This document shows positions 49,458-62,253 of a DNA stretch of 64,000 nt, in pieces. Both the position numbers and the translations under genes were made by a program. This stretch comes from Misgurnus anguillicaudatus (Eukaryota > Chordata > Actinopteri > Cypriniformes > Cobitidae), in contig NC_073342.2 of assembly GCF_027580225.2 (NCBI RefSeq), positions 14,397,501 through 14,461,500 of the forward strand. The letters run 5' to 3'. Position 1 is the stretch's first letter. Every line of letters starts with the position of its first letter. The notes under the pieces are model-generated. The model ran no database searches. It saw nothing but the letters and a program-made list of their open reading frames with translations, and was not told the origin of the DNA.

Positions 49458-52400
49458 ACTTTGACACGCTTCATTTTTTATGGATGGGAAATAGTTGCTG
49501 TCTGTGTACCAAATTGGCATACTAATAACCCATAGGCTATTTTTAGTCCAAATCCGATTTTTTATATCCAATTTGAAAGGCTGACTGTCCACACTCCAGA
49601 AAAACGCGATTGTGCGATCACATGATTTAACGCAAAATTAGCCAAAGTCTGCATATTTATGTGGGGGACGCATTTTTTACAATACGCTACACTTTCGCAG
49701 CATAAATTGCAGATTTCTGTGCGCAAAATATGCGGGGCTTTCATGATTTCATAATCCTCGCATTTTCGTAGCAAAAATCACATATATCTTAGCAGAAAGT
49801 TGAAAAATGTTGCATTTACCTCACGCAAGCGCAGCCATGCCGCCTGTTGCCATGGGAACGTTATGAAGTGACGTGATTATGTGACGTGGATATCATTGAA
49901 AAGCTGCAAAAGCTGAAACAGCAGTTTTTGAAAGTTCCCGCAGTTTTTGCAAGTTCCCGCAATTTAATTGCATAAAATTGCATAAATATCGCGCATATTC
50001 CATCGCATGTTTTAAGAAAACTTGCCGCAAGATCAAGGATTTTTGCTCGCAACAATCACAAAAACTCTGTGTTTTTCTGGAAGGAGGCGGTCTTTACTGG
50101 CGCATCGACAACAATACAACAACCTTGCTTTTGCAATGACATGTGTTTACGTTTTGAGTGGCGTGAGAACGTGAAATTTCCGAACGTGGAGTTCCTGAAA
50201 TGCGATTTTCAAACTGGATTTCAAACTGCATATGAATGCATTTGTAAAAATCTGAGTTTATTAGATTTTTTGCTGTTCATACTTGCTAAATGATTGGATA
50301 TGCACAAAACTTGTATTTAGACTGACATTGTAAACCTAACCTTATGTTATACAGCATACCATTCTACTACAAAATCTTACAATCTTAAAAATAAAGTTTT
50401 TTTGCAGTGATTGATGCCATTAAAGCTCTCATTTTGGTTCTCCTACACTGTAAAAAATACTTTGCTGCTTTAAAAATTTTTGTTGAATCAACTCGGATTT
50501 ACAAGTCATTTTAACTTACTATTTAATTATCTTGACTAGAGATGAGTTGTTATAAGTACAGGTGAGTTGTAATAACTTATCAAATTAAGTTGACTTTTCT
50601 CAGCTATATTTTATAAGTTGTGACAACTCATCTCTGTTGACATGACTTGTAAATCTTAGTTGATTTACCAAAAAAATTTAAGTCAGCAAAGTATTTTTTA
50701 CAGTGTAATAACGTTTTAGTCAATGGTTTTTCTTTTTACCTTTTTATAGTCGGTGTAACTTTATTACAACCTTATCATAAAGTTTCTGTGGATGTTAAAG
50801 GTGTTTTATGGAACCATACACCCAACAAAGAAACTTAAAGGGACCTTTATTTTTAATAATGCTGTGTATAATAACTTTTTGCAGGATTGTAGCCACTAGT
50901 CAGATGCACCCCACACATGCCCGCAAAACCTTCCCATGTTTCGATGAACCTGCAATGAGAGCTGTTTTCTACATCACTCTCATCCATACAAAAGGAACGG
51001 TGGCTCTGTCCAATGGCATGGAAATCGGTCAGTTCTACTAAACATCTTATCATAAGATACACTATAAAATGCTGGGTTGTTTTAACCCATGGTTGGATAA
51101 AGTTTGTAAGTTAATTTAACTCTTTCACCGCCATTGACGAGAATTTTATGTGAACTTGGGCTTGATGCGAACTTAAAATTGGAACAGTACTTGGGCCGTG
51201 ACTGATGACGTTTCACAAGTCCACAAAAACGCAAGTACAGACAAGAACGCATATTGAGAAACGGCTCGTGTATGTTTTAAAGATCGCTCTGCATCTGATC
51301 TCTATCAAAAGTCCTTCACAAAAATTTAATTATCTCAGCTTTTTGCTCAAAATTGGGTGTTTTTGAAGAAACCTACCCATGTTTGAGAGGTGATTACAAG
51401 AGAACTAATGAAGGTAGGATGAAACTTTTTTTTTTTTTTGAAAGCAGAGGCCCTGTTCTTTCATCTGATATATTGTTTGTTTATATATTTAAAGAAGAAC
51501 ATTTTCTGGAAGGCATTAAACTTTTGTGAAAATCATGAAAAATGCTGGTGCTGGCTGGCAACTTTTTTAAAAACGCTGGTGGGGAAAGAGTTAAACACAA
51601 CACTTGGGTTTGTCATATTTTATCCAACCAGTATTTTTACTTTAAGTACTTTCATCTATCATTGTAACATCTATACCAGGGGTTTTCAAAATTGTTTAGT
51701 CAGCTGAACCTTCTTAACCTAAATTTATACTTGGAGTACCCCTGACATTTTAGGTGAATATTTAAGTCATTTAGCACATTTGCATGTTTAACTTCAAAAA
51801 CATTTATTTTTCATTTGTTTTAAAGTTTTTATCAGTAGTATTTTATATTATCAGTAGTATTTTATATAGGAATTGTTATTATTAAGTGTTATTAGACCTT
51901 CATCTAATTATTTTCTTTTATTGGTACATACAGTGGCGGCTAGTGACTTCTTTTTCGAGGGCGCATGATGTGAAGCTTGTCAAAACATGTATTTAGCCCG
52001 TCATATGTGTGGCTTGTCATGTCAAAATATGTGTTCGGCGCGTCACGTAAACTTATGTGCATCATGTGTGATGTCAAAATACATGCCTGCTGCACACGCA
52101 TCTAAAGGGTTTATGATAAAAGAGACGCTATAGCTTTGGCCAGATAATCACTTAATATCATGTGTAATCAGAGTTTAGTGTTAAGTTAGTGTCTTGCGTG
52201 TATTTTGTGAATGTGAGCGTCTCTTTTATCATAAACCCTTTCGACGCGTGTGCAGCAGGCACATATTTTCACATGACGCATGATGCACATAGATTACATG
52301 ATGCACCGAACACAAATTTTGACATAACGAGGAACACACGACACTCCAATTACATATTGAATTTGCGCCCCTTGGAAGAGAAGTCATCGGCTGCCACTGG

Positions 52401-55400
52401 GTACATAACTTGATGACATCTAGATTAAATGTTTTTTTAAGTACGTGTTTATTTATTTTAGAATGATTTATTTACATTTCATGATTTGTATTGTAATTAA
52501 TTGTTTTATCAATTCACAAACCCCCTGCAATAGGCTTTATGCCCAGCTGCACTACTTCCTGAACTTCAGCCAGCTCCTTGTTTCCTGTCTGCCATTATTG
52601 GACAAACTGATTAATACAGGTGTGCCTGACCTCAGTAGTCACAACAACAATAATCAGACACACCTGGATTAATCAGTTTGTCCAAAAATGGCAGACAGGA
52701 AACAAGGAGCTGGCTGAAGTTCAGGAAGTAGTGCAGCTGGGCATAAAGCCTATTCCCCCGCGAACCACCAGGGGTTCACTAACCCTAGTTTGGGAAACCC
52801 TCATGCTAAGATAGAGTTAAATAAATAAATGAATGACAGAATTAAAGTATTAAGCAAAAATTTACATTCAAGGTTGTACTTTCCTATTTAGAGAAAGTGG
52901 ACACCATTCTCGATGACCAAGCTGTTACAGTGACAACATTCGAACCAACAAAGAATATGTCCTCCTATCTGTTGGCGCTGGTTGTCTGTGACTACGCAAA
53001 TATTACATCAGAGGACGACACTTTGGTATTGCCTGCAATTGCCTTCCATATTTAACAAATGTTTAGAGCTTTAATGACCAATAAAACGTTCAAATGCGCT
53101 TGTACAGCTTTGCACAAGATAACAATCTCAGATTTATGGACCACAGAATGCACAGAGTAATATTTTCCTTGCAGTTCATGTGACTTTATTATGTTTGCTG
53201 AACAGATACGGATATGGGCTCGTAACAAAGCCATCGTCGACGGCCACGGTGATTATGCCCTAAATAAAACTGGGCCGATTCTCAAGTTTTTTGAAAAATA
53301 TTACAGCGTATCATATCCACTCTCTAAATCAGGTATGTTTAAACATCCAAACCATCTCATGAAGTTCATTCAGATTATTGCGCAATGTCAGAAAAATGGC
53401 CAAAAAATGATCACCTGCTGTCACTAGGACACACAGTATCCTTTGAAAAAGACTTTTTAAAGATGTCAAATAAATCTTTGGTGTTACTGGGTTGTTTTTT
53501 ATCACATTTTCTAGGTTGATAGAAGCACTGGGGACCCAATTATAGCACTTGAACATGGAAAAAGTCAGATTTTCATGATATGTACCATTTAGGTACAGAT
53601 AAGTATACATTTGGTACCAATATGTACACAAAAAATTCAGCATGAAGTTAAAACAACCAACTATTTTAAGTTTTGACTTGTGGAGGTTGACTTAATTTTA
53701 TACAAACAAATTGAAATTGTTTAACTTAATTTGAAATGTTAAAGTAACATACAAATATATGTTGATTTGATATATATATATTTTTTTAATTTTACAGTGC
53801 TAAGGTATTAATATGAACTCTTTAGATGCAAATGTGCACTTTTTAAAAGGGTACCTACCGTCTCAGTGACAGCCATTTTAGACAATTTTTTTGACAGTGC
53901 AGTATGAGTAAGACAACATATATAATTACCACCTAAAGTATTATTAGGAACACCTGTTCAATTTCTCATTCATGCAATTATCTAATCAACCAATCACATG
54001 GCAGTTGGTTCAATGCATTTAGGTGTGTGGTCCTGGTCAAGACAATCTCCTGAACTCTAAACTGAATGTCAGAATGGGAAAGGAAGGGGATTTAAGCAAT
54101 TTTGCCTTTGTGGGTACCACTCATCTCCATTACAAATAGAAAAAAGAGGCTACAATTTGCACAAGCTCACCAAAATTGGACAGTTGAAGACTGGAAAAAT
54201 GTTGCCTGATCTGATCAGTCTCGTTGAGACATTCAGATGGTAGAGTCAGAATTAGGCATAAACAGAATGAGAACATGGATCATCATGCCTTGTTACCACT
54301 GTGCAGGCTGTTGGTGGTGGTGTAATGGTGTGGGGGATGTTTTCTTGGCACACTTTAGGCCCCTTAGTGCCAATTGGGTATCGTTTAAATGCCACGGCCT
54401 ACCTGAGCATTGTTTCTGACCATGTCCATCCCTTTATGACCACCATGTACTCATCCTCTGATGGCTACTTCCAGCAGGATAATGCACCATGTCACAAAGC
54501 TCGAATCCTTGTTGAATCAATGCCACATTGAATGAAGGCAGTTCTGAAGGTGAAAGAGGGTCAAACACAAGTTTTAGTGTTCCTAATAATCCTTTAGGCG
54601 AGTGTATGTCGAGGTTTAAGTTAATATGATACCCACATTAAATCCATGCATTAAATAAATCCAATATAAACATAATCAAATTCGATTAAACCTGCTGAAT
54701 AATTGTCAAGCAAAGATCCATATTAGTCAGTTTCCATTCATCGCACACATTTGGTGTAACCAAACATTTACATACACCAACACCATTTACAATGTTGTCT
54801 TTGAAGACCAGATTGCTTTGCCTGATTTCTATTTTGGGGCAATGGAGAACTGGGGTCTGGTGACCTACAGGGAGACAAACCTTCTGTACGATCCAGTCAT
54901 ATCCTCAAATGCAAACAAGGAGAGAACAGCCACCATCATAGCCCATGAACTGGCTCACATGGTACATGCATATGGGTTATATTTGTATTTTACACTGTCA
55001 AAAATGGTCCCTAGCTGTCACTGGGGGACTACCCTTAAAAAAAGTTATGGTATGCACCATTTAGGTACAGATTTATACATTGGGTACCATACAAGGGAAC
55101 CTCTGAGGTACTAATATAAACTCTTTAGGTGCAAAGGTGTACTTTAAAAGGGTGACAGCTATATGGACCATTTTTGACATTTTTTTCCTGATGTGTGGAG
55201 TTTCACTCACCTTGTTACCTGTGTAACCATGTAATATTATGGCTTATGGTTATGGTCAGTGGTTTGGGAACCTTGTGACTCTGCGCTGGTGGAATGAAGT
55301 GTGGCTGAATGAAGGTTTTGCCTCTTACGTATCATATCTTGGTGCAGATTTTGCCGAACCATCCTGGAATGTGGTAAGTGTTTATTAACATTTTAAGGAA

Positions 55401-58400
55401 AATTTACTTTTGTCACGCCAATTGCTGGACAATAATTTTGAATATTAAATAACCATAAATGTTTCTTGCCATCTTTAAGCTGAAAATACTGTATTGTATT
55501 ATTTCATTTAAATAGTTTAACTTTTATAGGACAAGCCCTGCTGAAACAAACAACAGAACCATAATAGAAATCGTAATGGAGGGATTTATTGGTTGTAATG
55601 GGTTGTTGTATAAAAGTATTGCTTGTTAATGAAGACTATAATGGTCTCTTTGGGTTTCTTCTGGTAATGTAATTAGCTTTTATTGCTGTGATGTCACCTG
55701 ACAGATGGAAAAGAATAGAAACCTATTAAATCCAACCCAGAAAACACATGAATATACTTAAAGGAATTTTATAATGGCTTTAACGGTAAACAGCTGATGG
55801 TTCATATTGACATCTATAATGGAAACCAATAGCAGTTTTGGTTTTCTTCTCTACACCTTCAGAAGAAATTGTCAAATGGTCCCTGCTGTCACTGGAGAAA
55901 TTACACATGTGCACCTAAACTGTTCACATTATCTGTAACTAAATGGTACATATTGGGACCTTCTAAAGGGTTCTGTGCCAGTGACAGCTATAAGGACCAT
56001 TTCTTTAGCTGTTTCAGCATTTGTATTTTCATTCTGTTGGCTTGGATACTTATGTGTCTCTCTTACCGTTTTCCCAGAAGGATCTGATCATCCTCAAAGA
56101 TGTACATCGCGTTTTTGCCGTGGATGCTTTGGCGTCCTCGCACCCTCTGTCCTCTAAGGAAGAAGACATTAAAAAACCAGAACAGATCACTGAGCAGTTT
56201 GACGTCGTCTCCTACAGCAAGGTTTACAATGTTTGATAATACATTGTTGATATTTTTTATGATGGCCTTGTTTCTGTGAAGAGCAGTGATAGGGTCTAGT
56301 CATAAAGTCAGTGTTGTACTCTGTTTTTATCTGTAGGGGGCGTCAGTTCTGAGAATGCTGTCAGACTTTCTTACCGAACCTGTGTTTGTCCAAGGACTAA
56401 ATGTGAGGTTTTTTTATTATATGATTATTGCATCAGATATTTCAATGACGAGGAATACCTAAGCTAACACATTTTTTCTAATTTACCAAAAGACATATCT
56501 TACCAACTTTGCCTATCAAAACACAGTAGCCGAAGACCTGTGGGAACACCTACAAACTGTGAGTATATTTTATCCAGTATTGAATTTTTAATAACTACTA
56601 TTATAGCTTAGGTCTGGGGGGTATAGTATATCGAGTTTTGGTAATATATGGTTACTGTTTAACAGCAAGATATGGGATGAGACCAGGGGCGTCATGCACC
56701 AATTTTTTAAGGGGGCAGTGTGCACAGCTCACAGAAATGTGTGCATACACAGACATCAAACGAAATAATATAGAGCTTTCAGTCTTTTCCATGGCACTTA
56801 CATTTCTAACAATTTAAGCACTTCCTTCATGCAAAAACCTTCAAAATAAAAGTGTTGACTAACTTTCATATCAAATACCATTCACTCGTATTACCTATTG
56901 GCATCATATTTACATCTGAAACGCCATGTTTTATTTATTTGTTTTGTTTAATGACTTGTTTAATTGTGTTATTAATGCATTATGCACAACAACTGCATTA
57001 TCCTATAAAATTAATGTAATTTTAAATCCATAAAGTATATAAATAACGAAAATGACATAAGATTGATGTATAATGTTCAATAATGATAAAATAATATGTT
57101 TAGATAAAATTATTAGAGGAACGTATTTTTGCATTCAATTTTACCTCATATGTGAGCATGTGTGATTCCGCGCCCCTGAGAACTCTGGCGAACTTGTTGT
57201 ACCAAGAAGATGAATCTAGAAATCTCTACTAATATAACGTCGAGACGGTCACATTTTAAACCATACATTTTCTACACAGACTAGGTTAACTGCACATCAC
57301 CGTAATGGGGTTTGAAAATGTTGTGAGCGTTACTTACACGTTTTAATTCCTCAGATAGCAAAATGCAGCAGCAACAGCTTACAGCAAAGAGGCCGTGAGC
57401 GCGCCGCGCTCAGACGCTGATGACGTCTGCGGCTGCCCTGACTGCAGCGCCTGCCGCCAAAATAATGTAATGTAACACGATCAAAACACTACCAAAATGG
57501 CAAAAATCTCTGAAAAGTGACAAGGATGTAGCACAGAATTAATAATATTTTGCATATTAAACATAATAAAAGACAATTAACAGATTAATGGACGCTTCTT
57601 TGATTTTGAGGTTGCATGCAAAATGCATTTGGCTAAAAAAAATCCGAGGGGGCCTCAGTTTGACTTTGAATGGGCATGACGCCTCTAGATGAGACAATAC
57701 ATCAACAATATACCAAAATTAATTTATTGTCTATCACCACTCATATAGTTTGTTAGTGCTGCTCTCTAGTGGTTGAGTGACACACCATACTGAATAATAA
57801 TTTTCTCACTTATAGGCAGTTAATAAGACTGGAGTAGTTCTTCCCTCAAGTGTCAAAGCCATAATGGACCGCTGGGTATTTCAGATGGGTTTCCCAGTGG
57901 TCACGGTCAACACTTTGACAGGTCAGGTGTCTCAGGAACACTTCCTGCTGGATCCAGAATCTATAGTGGAGAGGCCATCATCTCCATTTAAGTAGGCCTG
58001 ATCTTCTCTACCCGACTATAAGTGTTTAATCTTTTAATCTTTTATCGACATTGTCGTTTGATGATCTTTATAGTTACGAATGGATCGTGCCTATTAACTG
58101 GATGAAGTTGGGGACGAAGCACTCACGGATCTGGCTGTTGGGAAAAACTGGTACGAAGCAAAAAATTTGTTGCTAAAGCGTGTCTTTACACATTTTTTTA
58201 ACACTGTATATTTAAAATGTCCATCTTTCTATATGCAGCCTTTTACAGTGAAATGATGACTAATGGCAGTGAGTGGGTTCTGGTCAATCTGAACGTCACT
58301 GGATATTACAGAGTCAACTATGATACTGTGAACTGGGAGCGTCTGCTGAATCAAATGAATGAGAATCATGAGGTCTGTAAACTACACACTGTAAAAAATG

Positions 58401-61400
58401 ATTTTTTTGGTTCAAGTTAAAAAGTAAGTTACATGGTTGCATTAAAATGTCAACCGTAAGTTTCTGAAGAGCGTTTTTGGCAAACGCGTCACCGCTTGTC
58501 ACTCCTGGATAACCGAAAATTGCCAAATAGGCGGAATGTGGGTGAGAGGACAGCAGCAGCAATCCACCTATCACTTAAGTGGCCACACCCTTAATTATGC
58601 AGAACTTTAAGGCTTAATATAATTTAGTAAGTTACAAAAAAATTCACCCCCCTCACAGTTGTTATGAATGGCAAAATTAGCTATATAGACCACAAACACT
58701 TTTGCACCAGGCTGCTATTATTTGGGCATTTTAACATGGGGGTCTATGGGAATTGACTCCCTTTTGGAGCCATAGCTGTCCTTAAATGAATTGCAGTTTA
58801 AGTCACTTTTGTGTTGGCTTCATCTGAGAGATTGGAAGGTTGCTCCTTGGTAAAAATGTTGTGTCAACTAATATTTTTAAGTTGAATTAAGATTTTAAGG
58901 CTACCCTGTAACTTAATTTTTTAAGTTCAACCAACTTTTTTTGAAATCACAGAGAATCACAATGGCTTTGTTTAGCTCTATTTTATTATTTTATTCACAG
59001 GTAATCCCAGTTATCAACAGGGCTCAGATAGTGGATGATGCTTTCAACCTCGCAAGGTATAAAGACATGATTTATTATTCATTTTAATCTAAATTGTAAT
59101 CTTTTAATGAGTTGCATAGAGGATCTAAACAAAACTTTATCTTTTTAAGGGCCAAGATAGTTTCTGTCACTTTAGCACTAAGATCTACAAAATACTTAAT
59201 TCAAGAAAGAGAATATATTCCATGGGAGTCGGCTCTCAACAACCTGGATTATTTCTACGTCATGTTTACACAGACAGATGTCTATAAGCTTTTACAGGTC
59301 TGTTCTTCATTCTTAATCCCCAAACTGTTTTTAAAACATTTTTCAAAACATGTTTATTTATTATCATTTATGTTATCATGTTATTATACACTCACCTAAA
59401 GGATTATTAGGAACACCATACTAATACTGTGTTCGTCCCCCTTTCATCTTCAGAACTGCCTTAATTCTACGTGGCATTGCTTGAACAAGGTGCTGAAAGC
59501 ATTCTTTATAAATGTTGGCCCATATTGATAGGACAGCAGCTTGCAGTTGATGGAGATTTCTGGGATGCACATCCAGGGCACGAAGCTCCCGTTCCACCAC
59601 ATCCCAAAGATGCTCTATTGGGTTGAGATCTGGTGACTGTTGGGGCCATTTTAGTACAGTGAACTCATTGTCATGTTCAAGAAACCAATTTGAAATAATT
59701 TGAGTTTTGTGACATGGTGCATTATCCTGCTGGAAGTAGCCATCAGATGATGGGTACATGGTGGTCATAAAGGGATGGACATGGTCAGAAACTATGAGCG
59801 TAATGGTGTGGGGGATGTTTTCTTGGCACGCTTTAGGCCCCTTAGTGCCAATTGGGCATCATTTAAATGCCACAGCCTACCTGAGCATTTTTCCTATCAA
59901 TATGAGCCAACATTTCTAAATGCTTTCAGCACCTTGTTGAATCAATGCCACGTGGAATTAAGGCAGTTCTGCAGGCGAAAGGGGGTCAAACACAGTATTA
60001 GTATGGTGTTCCTAGTGATCCTTTGGGTGAGTGTATATGCAGTACATATATACATATATATAACCCAGTAATATTTTGTGATTTACTGTTTTCTACATAA
60101 AATCAGTTAATATAATGTAAAGAAAATTCTGTAAAGGTATAACAAAGTAAAGTGAAAGTGAAATGAAAGTGACCTTGATATCTTTAATATTGGCTGAGTA
60201 AGGTCATGTCAGGTGACTGAAATCAAACTTTGATCCTCTTAATCTCATAATTAGATTATAAGACTTTACCCTAGATTTGACAGACAGGGTCACTTGTGTT
60301 TTACACTTTTGTGTTGTAGGACTACCTCAGAAAGCAAGTGACGCCCCTTTTTACACATTTTAAAAATATTACTGAGGATTGGTCACATGTACCCGTAGGG
60401 CATACAGACCAGTAAGTCATGCATAACTTTATTTTTGTTCGTAATACAATATAAACTTTTCATATCTGCATAATTTATGTCAAGTCATAAATATTTAGCA
60501 TTACATAGCATTTAACATTATTGTTTTCTGTAGGTACAACCAGGTAAACGCCATTAGAGTTGCCTGCAGTACTGGAGTAGATGGGTGTCAAAGTCTCACC
60601 TCAGGGTGGTACAAACAGTGGATGGATAAACCGGACCATAACCCGTGAGTTTTTTTTTAATGTAATGTTTAGTGAACATGCTATAAAAAAAGAGTCAGAA
60701 AAAAAACACAAGTTTTTCCCCTTTCAGAGCAGCTATGTCTTGCAGTAATTTTTTAAAGAAGAGAAAATAGACAACAGACTTCAGGTTTCAAACTATAGAC
60801 AGAATCTTAAAGGGACACTCCACTTTTTTGAAAATATACTCATTTTCCAGCTCCCATTCAGCCAATCTCCGGGTCTGGCGCCAGTAGTGCCTGGAGAAGT
60901 GGGTATATTCTTAATTTTGCCCCCATTCTTTTTTAAAGCGTAAAAAGTGGAGTGTCCCTATAAGGCCTATACTGTATATGGTCATGCATTATATTTCATG
61001 GATCTAATTTAAGTATCTGTTATGAAGGATTCATCCTAACCTGAGGTCTACAGTGTACTGCAGTGCCATTGCAGCTGGTGGGACTGAAGAGTGGGACTTT
61101 GGTTGGAAGATGTTTAAGAACGCCACCATCGCTACCGAAGGCGATAAACTTATGACTTCTCTGGCTTGTACTAAAAATAACATGCTTTTAGAAAGGTTTG
61201 CATTCTTTGTTTTAGTTAAAAGATTTTTAACTAAAATAAACATCAATACACACATGCAATTACAAAATAATATTTTTATTTCTATAAAGGTACCTTGGAT
61301 ACACACTTAATGCATCAATGATCCGTAAACAGGACGCCACTTCTGTTATTGTGTATATTGCCAACAATCCAGATGGTCAAATGCTGGCTTGGGAATTTGT

Positions 61401-62253
61401 CAGAAATAATTGGAAGTACATGTTCACAGAGTGAGTTTTTACTGTGACACTTTTTTGGTAACTATAATACATTTGAAGTACTGTAATGCAGGGGTTTTCA
61501 AACTGTGGGTTGAGACCCACTTGTGGGATAAGGTGGGTCGTGCAAAGTAACACAGTTTAGTCCAATTAATGACTAGCAATGACAAGGATTTTGATATGAT
61601 ATACCATAAATTATTTTGATATTTCAATTAAAATGACTTTTCATTAATAAAATGAGAAAAAACAGACTCCATTATAAAAGAGGTATGTGTATTTTTCTCA
61701 TATTTGCATTTAAAAATATGTTGATAAGTCCAGAAATATATTATAGCTATTTGAGTGAGTGCCAAAATAAAAGGTTTGTGAATCACTGCTGCAATGTAAA
61801 CAAGAGAACATGATGAACATGATGGACCTGATTTCTTTCCTTAGATACGGCGTGGGTTCATTTAACTTTGCCAGTCTTATAAGTGGCATAACCAAAACAT
61901 TTTCGACTGATTCACAACATCAGCAGGTGTGGGTTCTCTAACATTTACAGTCACATGTACATATTACTGTATTGATGTTTCTTGTTCAGCTGTTTAGTTA
62001 ATGTTTAGTTAATGTTCAGCTCATTTGAGCTCATGTTAAATACAGTACAGTATGTTAACAAGTGATTTGTCTAATCCATTTCGGTTTCTTATGTGAAAAG
62101 CTCCTGAAGTTTCAGAGTGATAATTCAGAGACGGGCTTTGGATCAGCGACAGCAGCTTTGGAGCAGGCCATTGAGACAACAAAAGCCAATATAAGATGGG
62201 TGTCTGAAAACCAGAGAGAAATCAAAGACTGGCTTTCGGCTGAAACTGGTTAA
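48646..62253 (+). CDS. anpep: Aminopeptidase N, tandem copy 2
   Basis: Paralogue of copy 1 with identical exon phases. Exons: 48646-49175, 50885-51027, 52892-53025, 53206-53332, 54807-54961, 55260-55373, 56078-56221, 56337-56402, 56493-56558, 57816-57991, 58074-58150, 58239-58372, 59001-59056, 59150-59297, 60320-60411, 60534-60644, 61028-61195, 61290-61430, 61845-61926 and 62101-62253. The protein is 938 aa, and all introns are GT-AG. The start is MKRIRFTP. The GTG 18 bp upstream is not a start. The protein has a single membrane anchor at about residues 11-33, almost no Thr/Pro stalk, GAMEN at 322-326, HELAHM at 358-363, zinc ligand Glu381 and transition-state Tyr447. The residue after the second zinc His is Met, where vertebrate M1 enzymes usually have Gln; some bacterial PepN enzymes also have Met. 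The copy looks intact and probably encodes an active ectopeptidase, perhaps with altered specificity. Confidence 0.95.
49410..49459. repeat. AT/GT dinucleotide microsatellite
   Basis: About 26 bp of (AT)n run directly into about 22 bp of (GT)n, in intron 1 of anpep copy 2. Confidence 0.9.
49590..50090. mobile_element. MITE CTCCAGAAAAAC in anpep copy 2 intron 1
   Basis: ACTCCAGAAAAACGCGATTG on the left faces GTTTTTCTGGAAGGAG on the right. The interior (GCGATCACATGATTTAACGC, CCCGCAATTTAATTGCATAA) is closely related to the nested element at 46336-46830. Confidence 0.7.
50444..50707. mobile_element. MITE TACACTGTAAAAAATAC
   Basis: TACACTGTAAAAAATACTTT on the left is the complement of the right end AAAGTATTTTTTACAGTGTA. 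The interior arms also pair (GACAACTCATCTCT with AGAGATGAGTTGT). Located in anpep copy 2 intron 1. Confidence 0.85.
51120..51590. mobile_element. TTAA-flanked element CTCTTTCACCGCC
   Basis: CTCTTTCACCGCCA on the left faces TGGTGGGGAAAGAG on the right, with TTAA on both sides (51116-51119, 51591-51594). A TTAA target suggests a piggyBac-type MITE. A fragment of the family is at 6127. Located in anpep copy 2 intron 2. Confidence 0.75.
51677..52801. mobile_element. Transposon CAGGGGTTTTCAAA, interrupted
   Basis: CAGGGGTTTTCAAAATTG on the left faces AGTTTGGGAAACCCT on the right. It contains the hAT element 51931-52399 and a palindrome at about 52525-52760 built on GGCTTTATGCCCAGCTGCAC and GGCAGACAGGAAACAAGGAG with inverted partners. 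The outer limits are provisional, as no target duplication was found. Confidence 0.5.
51931..52399. mobile_element. hAT MITE CAGTGGCGGCTAGTGACTT
   Basis: Ends CAGTGGCGGCTAGTGACTTC and AGTCATCGGCTGCCACTG are inverted repeats flanked by the exact octamer GGTACATA (51923-51930, 52400-52407). The internal arms are long and pair through GACGC and TTATCATAAACCCTTT blocks. Confidence 0.92.
53926..54604 (+). pseudogene. Degraded Tc1/mariner element with transposase remnant
   Basis: The ends resemble TACACTCACCTAAAGGATTA and its complement, much decayed on the left. Inside, one plus-strand frame at 54301-54531 reads [20 protein letters not shown] and then [14 protein letters not shown], the central part of a Tc1 DDE transposase including the second catalytic Asp. 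The rest is missing or broken. Located in anpep copy 2 intron 4. Confidence 0.8.
55000..55170. repeat. GTACC-rich MITE-like repeat in anpep copy 2 intron 5
   Basis: GGTCCCTAGCTGTCACTGGG, ATGCACCATTTAGGTACAG and AAAAGGGTGACAGCTA form a diverged inverted structure. The same family appears at about 29905-29990, 40987-41100, 53580-53880, 55880-56000 and around the window's right end. Confidence 0.5.
56684..57687. mobile_element. hAT-type element in anpep copy 2 intron 9
   Basis: CAGGGGCGTCATGC on the left faces GCATGACGCCTCTA on the right. The exact octamer GATGAGAC flanks it (56676-56683, 57688-57695). The 1-kb interior has no transposase frame. A CpG-rich patch lies at about 57380-57450. Confidence 0.92.
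58384..58960. other. MITE-derived DNA in anpep copy 2 intron 12
   Basis: It opens ACACTGTAAAAAATGATTTT, like the element at 50444, and has TTAAGTTGAATTAAG/CTTAATTTTTTAAGTT words near its right side. A clean right end is not visible. Another GC-richer segment lies between (58480-58590). Confidence 0.4.
59389..60033 (-). pseudogene. Truncated, rearranged Tc1/mariner element
   Basis: TA-flanked ends CACTCACCTAAAGGATTATT and ATCCTTTGGGTGAGTG with TATTAGTATGGTGTTCC extend the pairing. The minus strand at 59421-59768 encodes the transposase C-terminal half: [20 protein letters not shown], then [20 protein letters not shown], covering two of the three DDE/D acidic residues. The first third of the gene is absent. 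The plus strand from about 59797 carries an inverted duplicate of other parts, making a foldback copy. Located in anpep copy 2 intron 14. Confidence 0.85.
60811..60961. mobile_element. MITE AAAGGGACACTCCAC in anpep copy 2 intron 16
   Basis: AAAGGGACACTCCACTTTTT on the left and AAAAAGTGGAGTGTCCCT on the right, with a short interior containing CAATCTCCGGGTCTGGCG. It is an internally deleted relative of 3896 and 42288. Confidence 0.85.
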
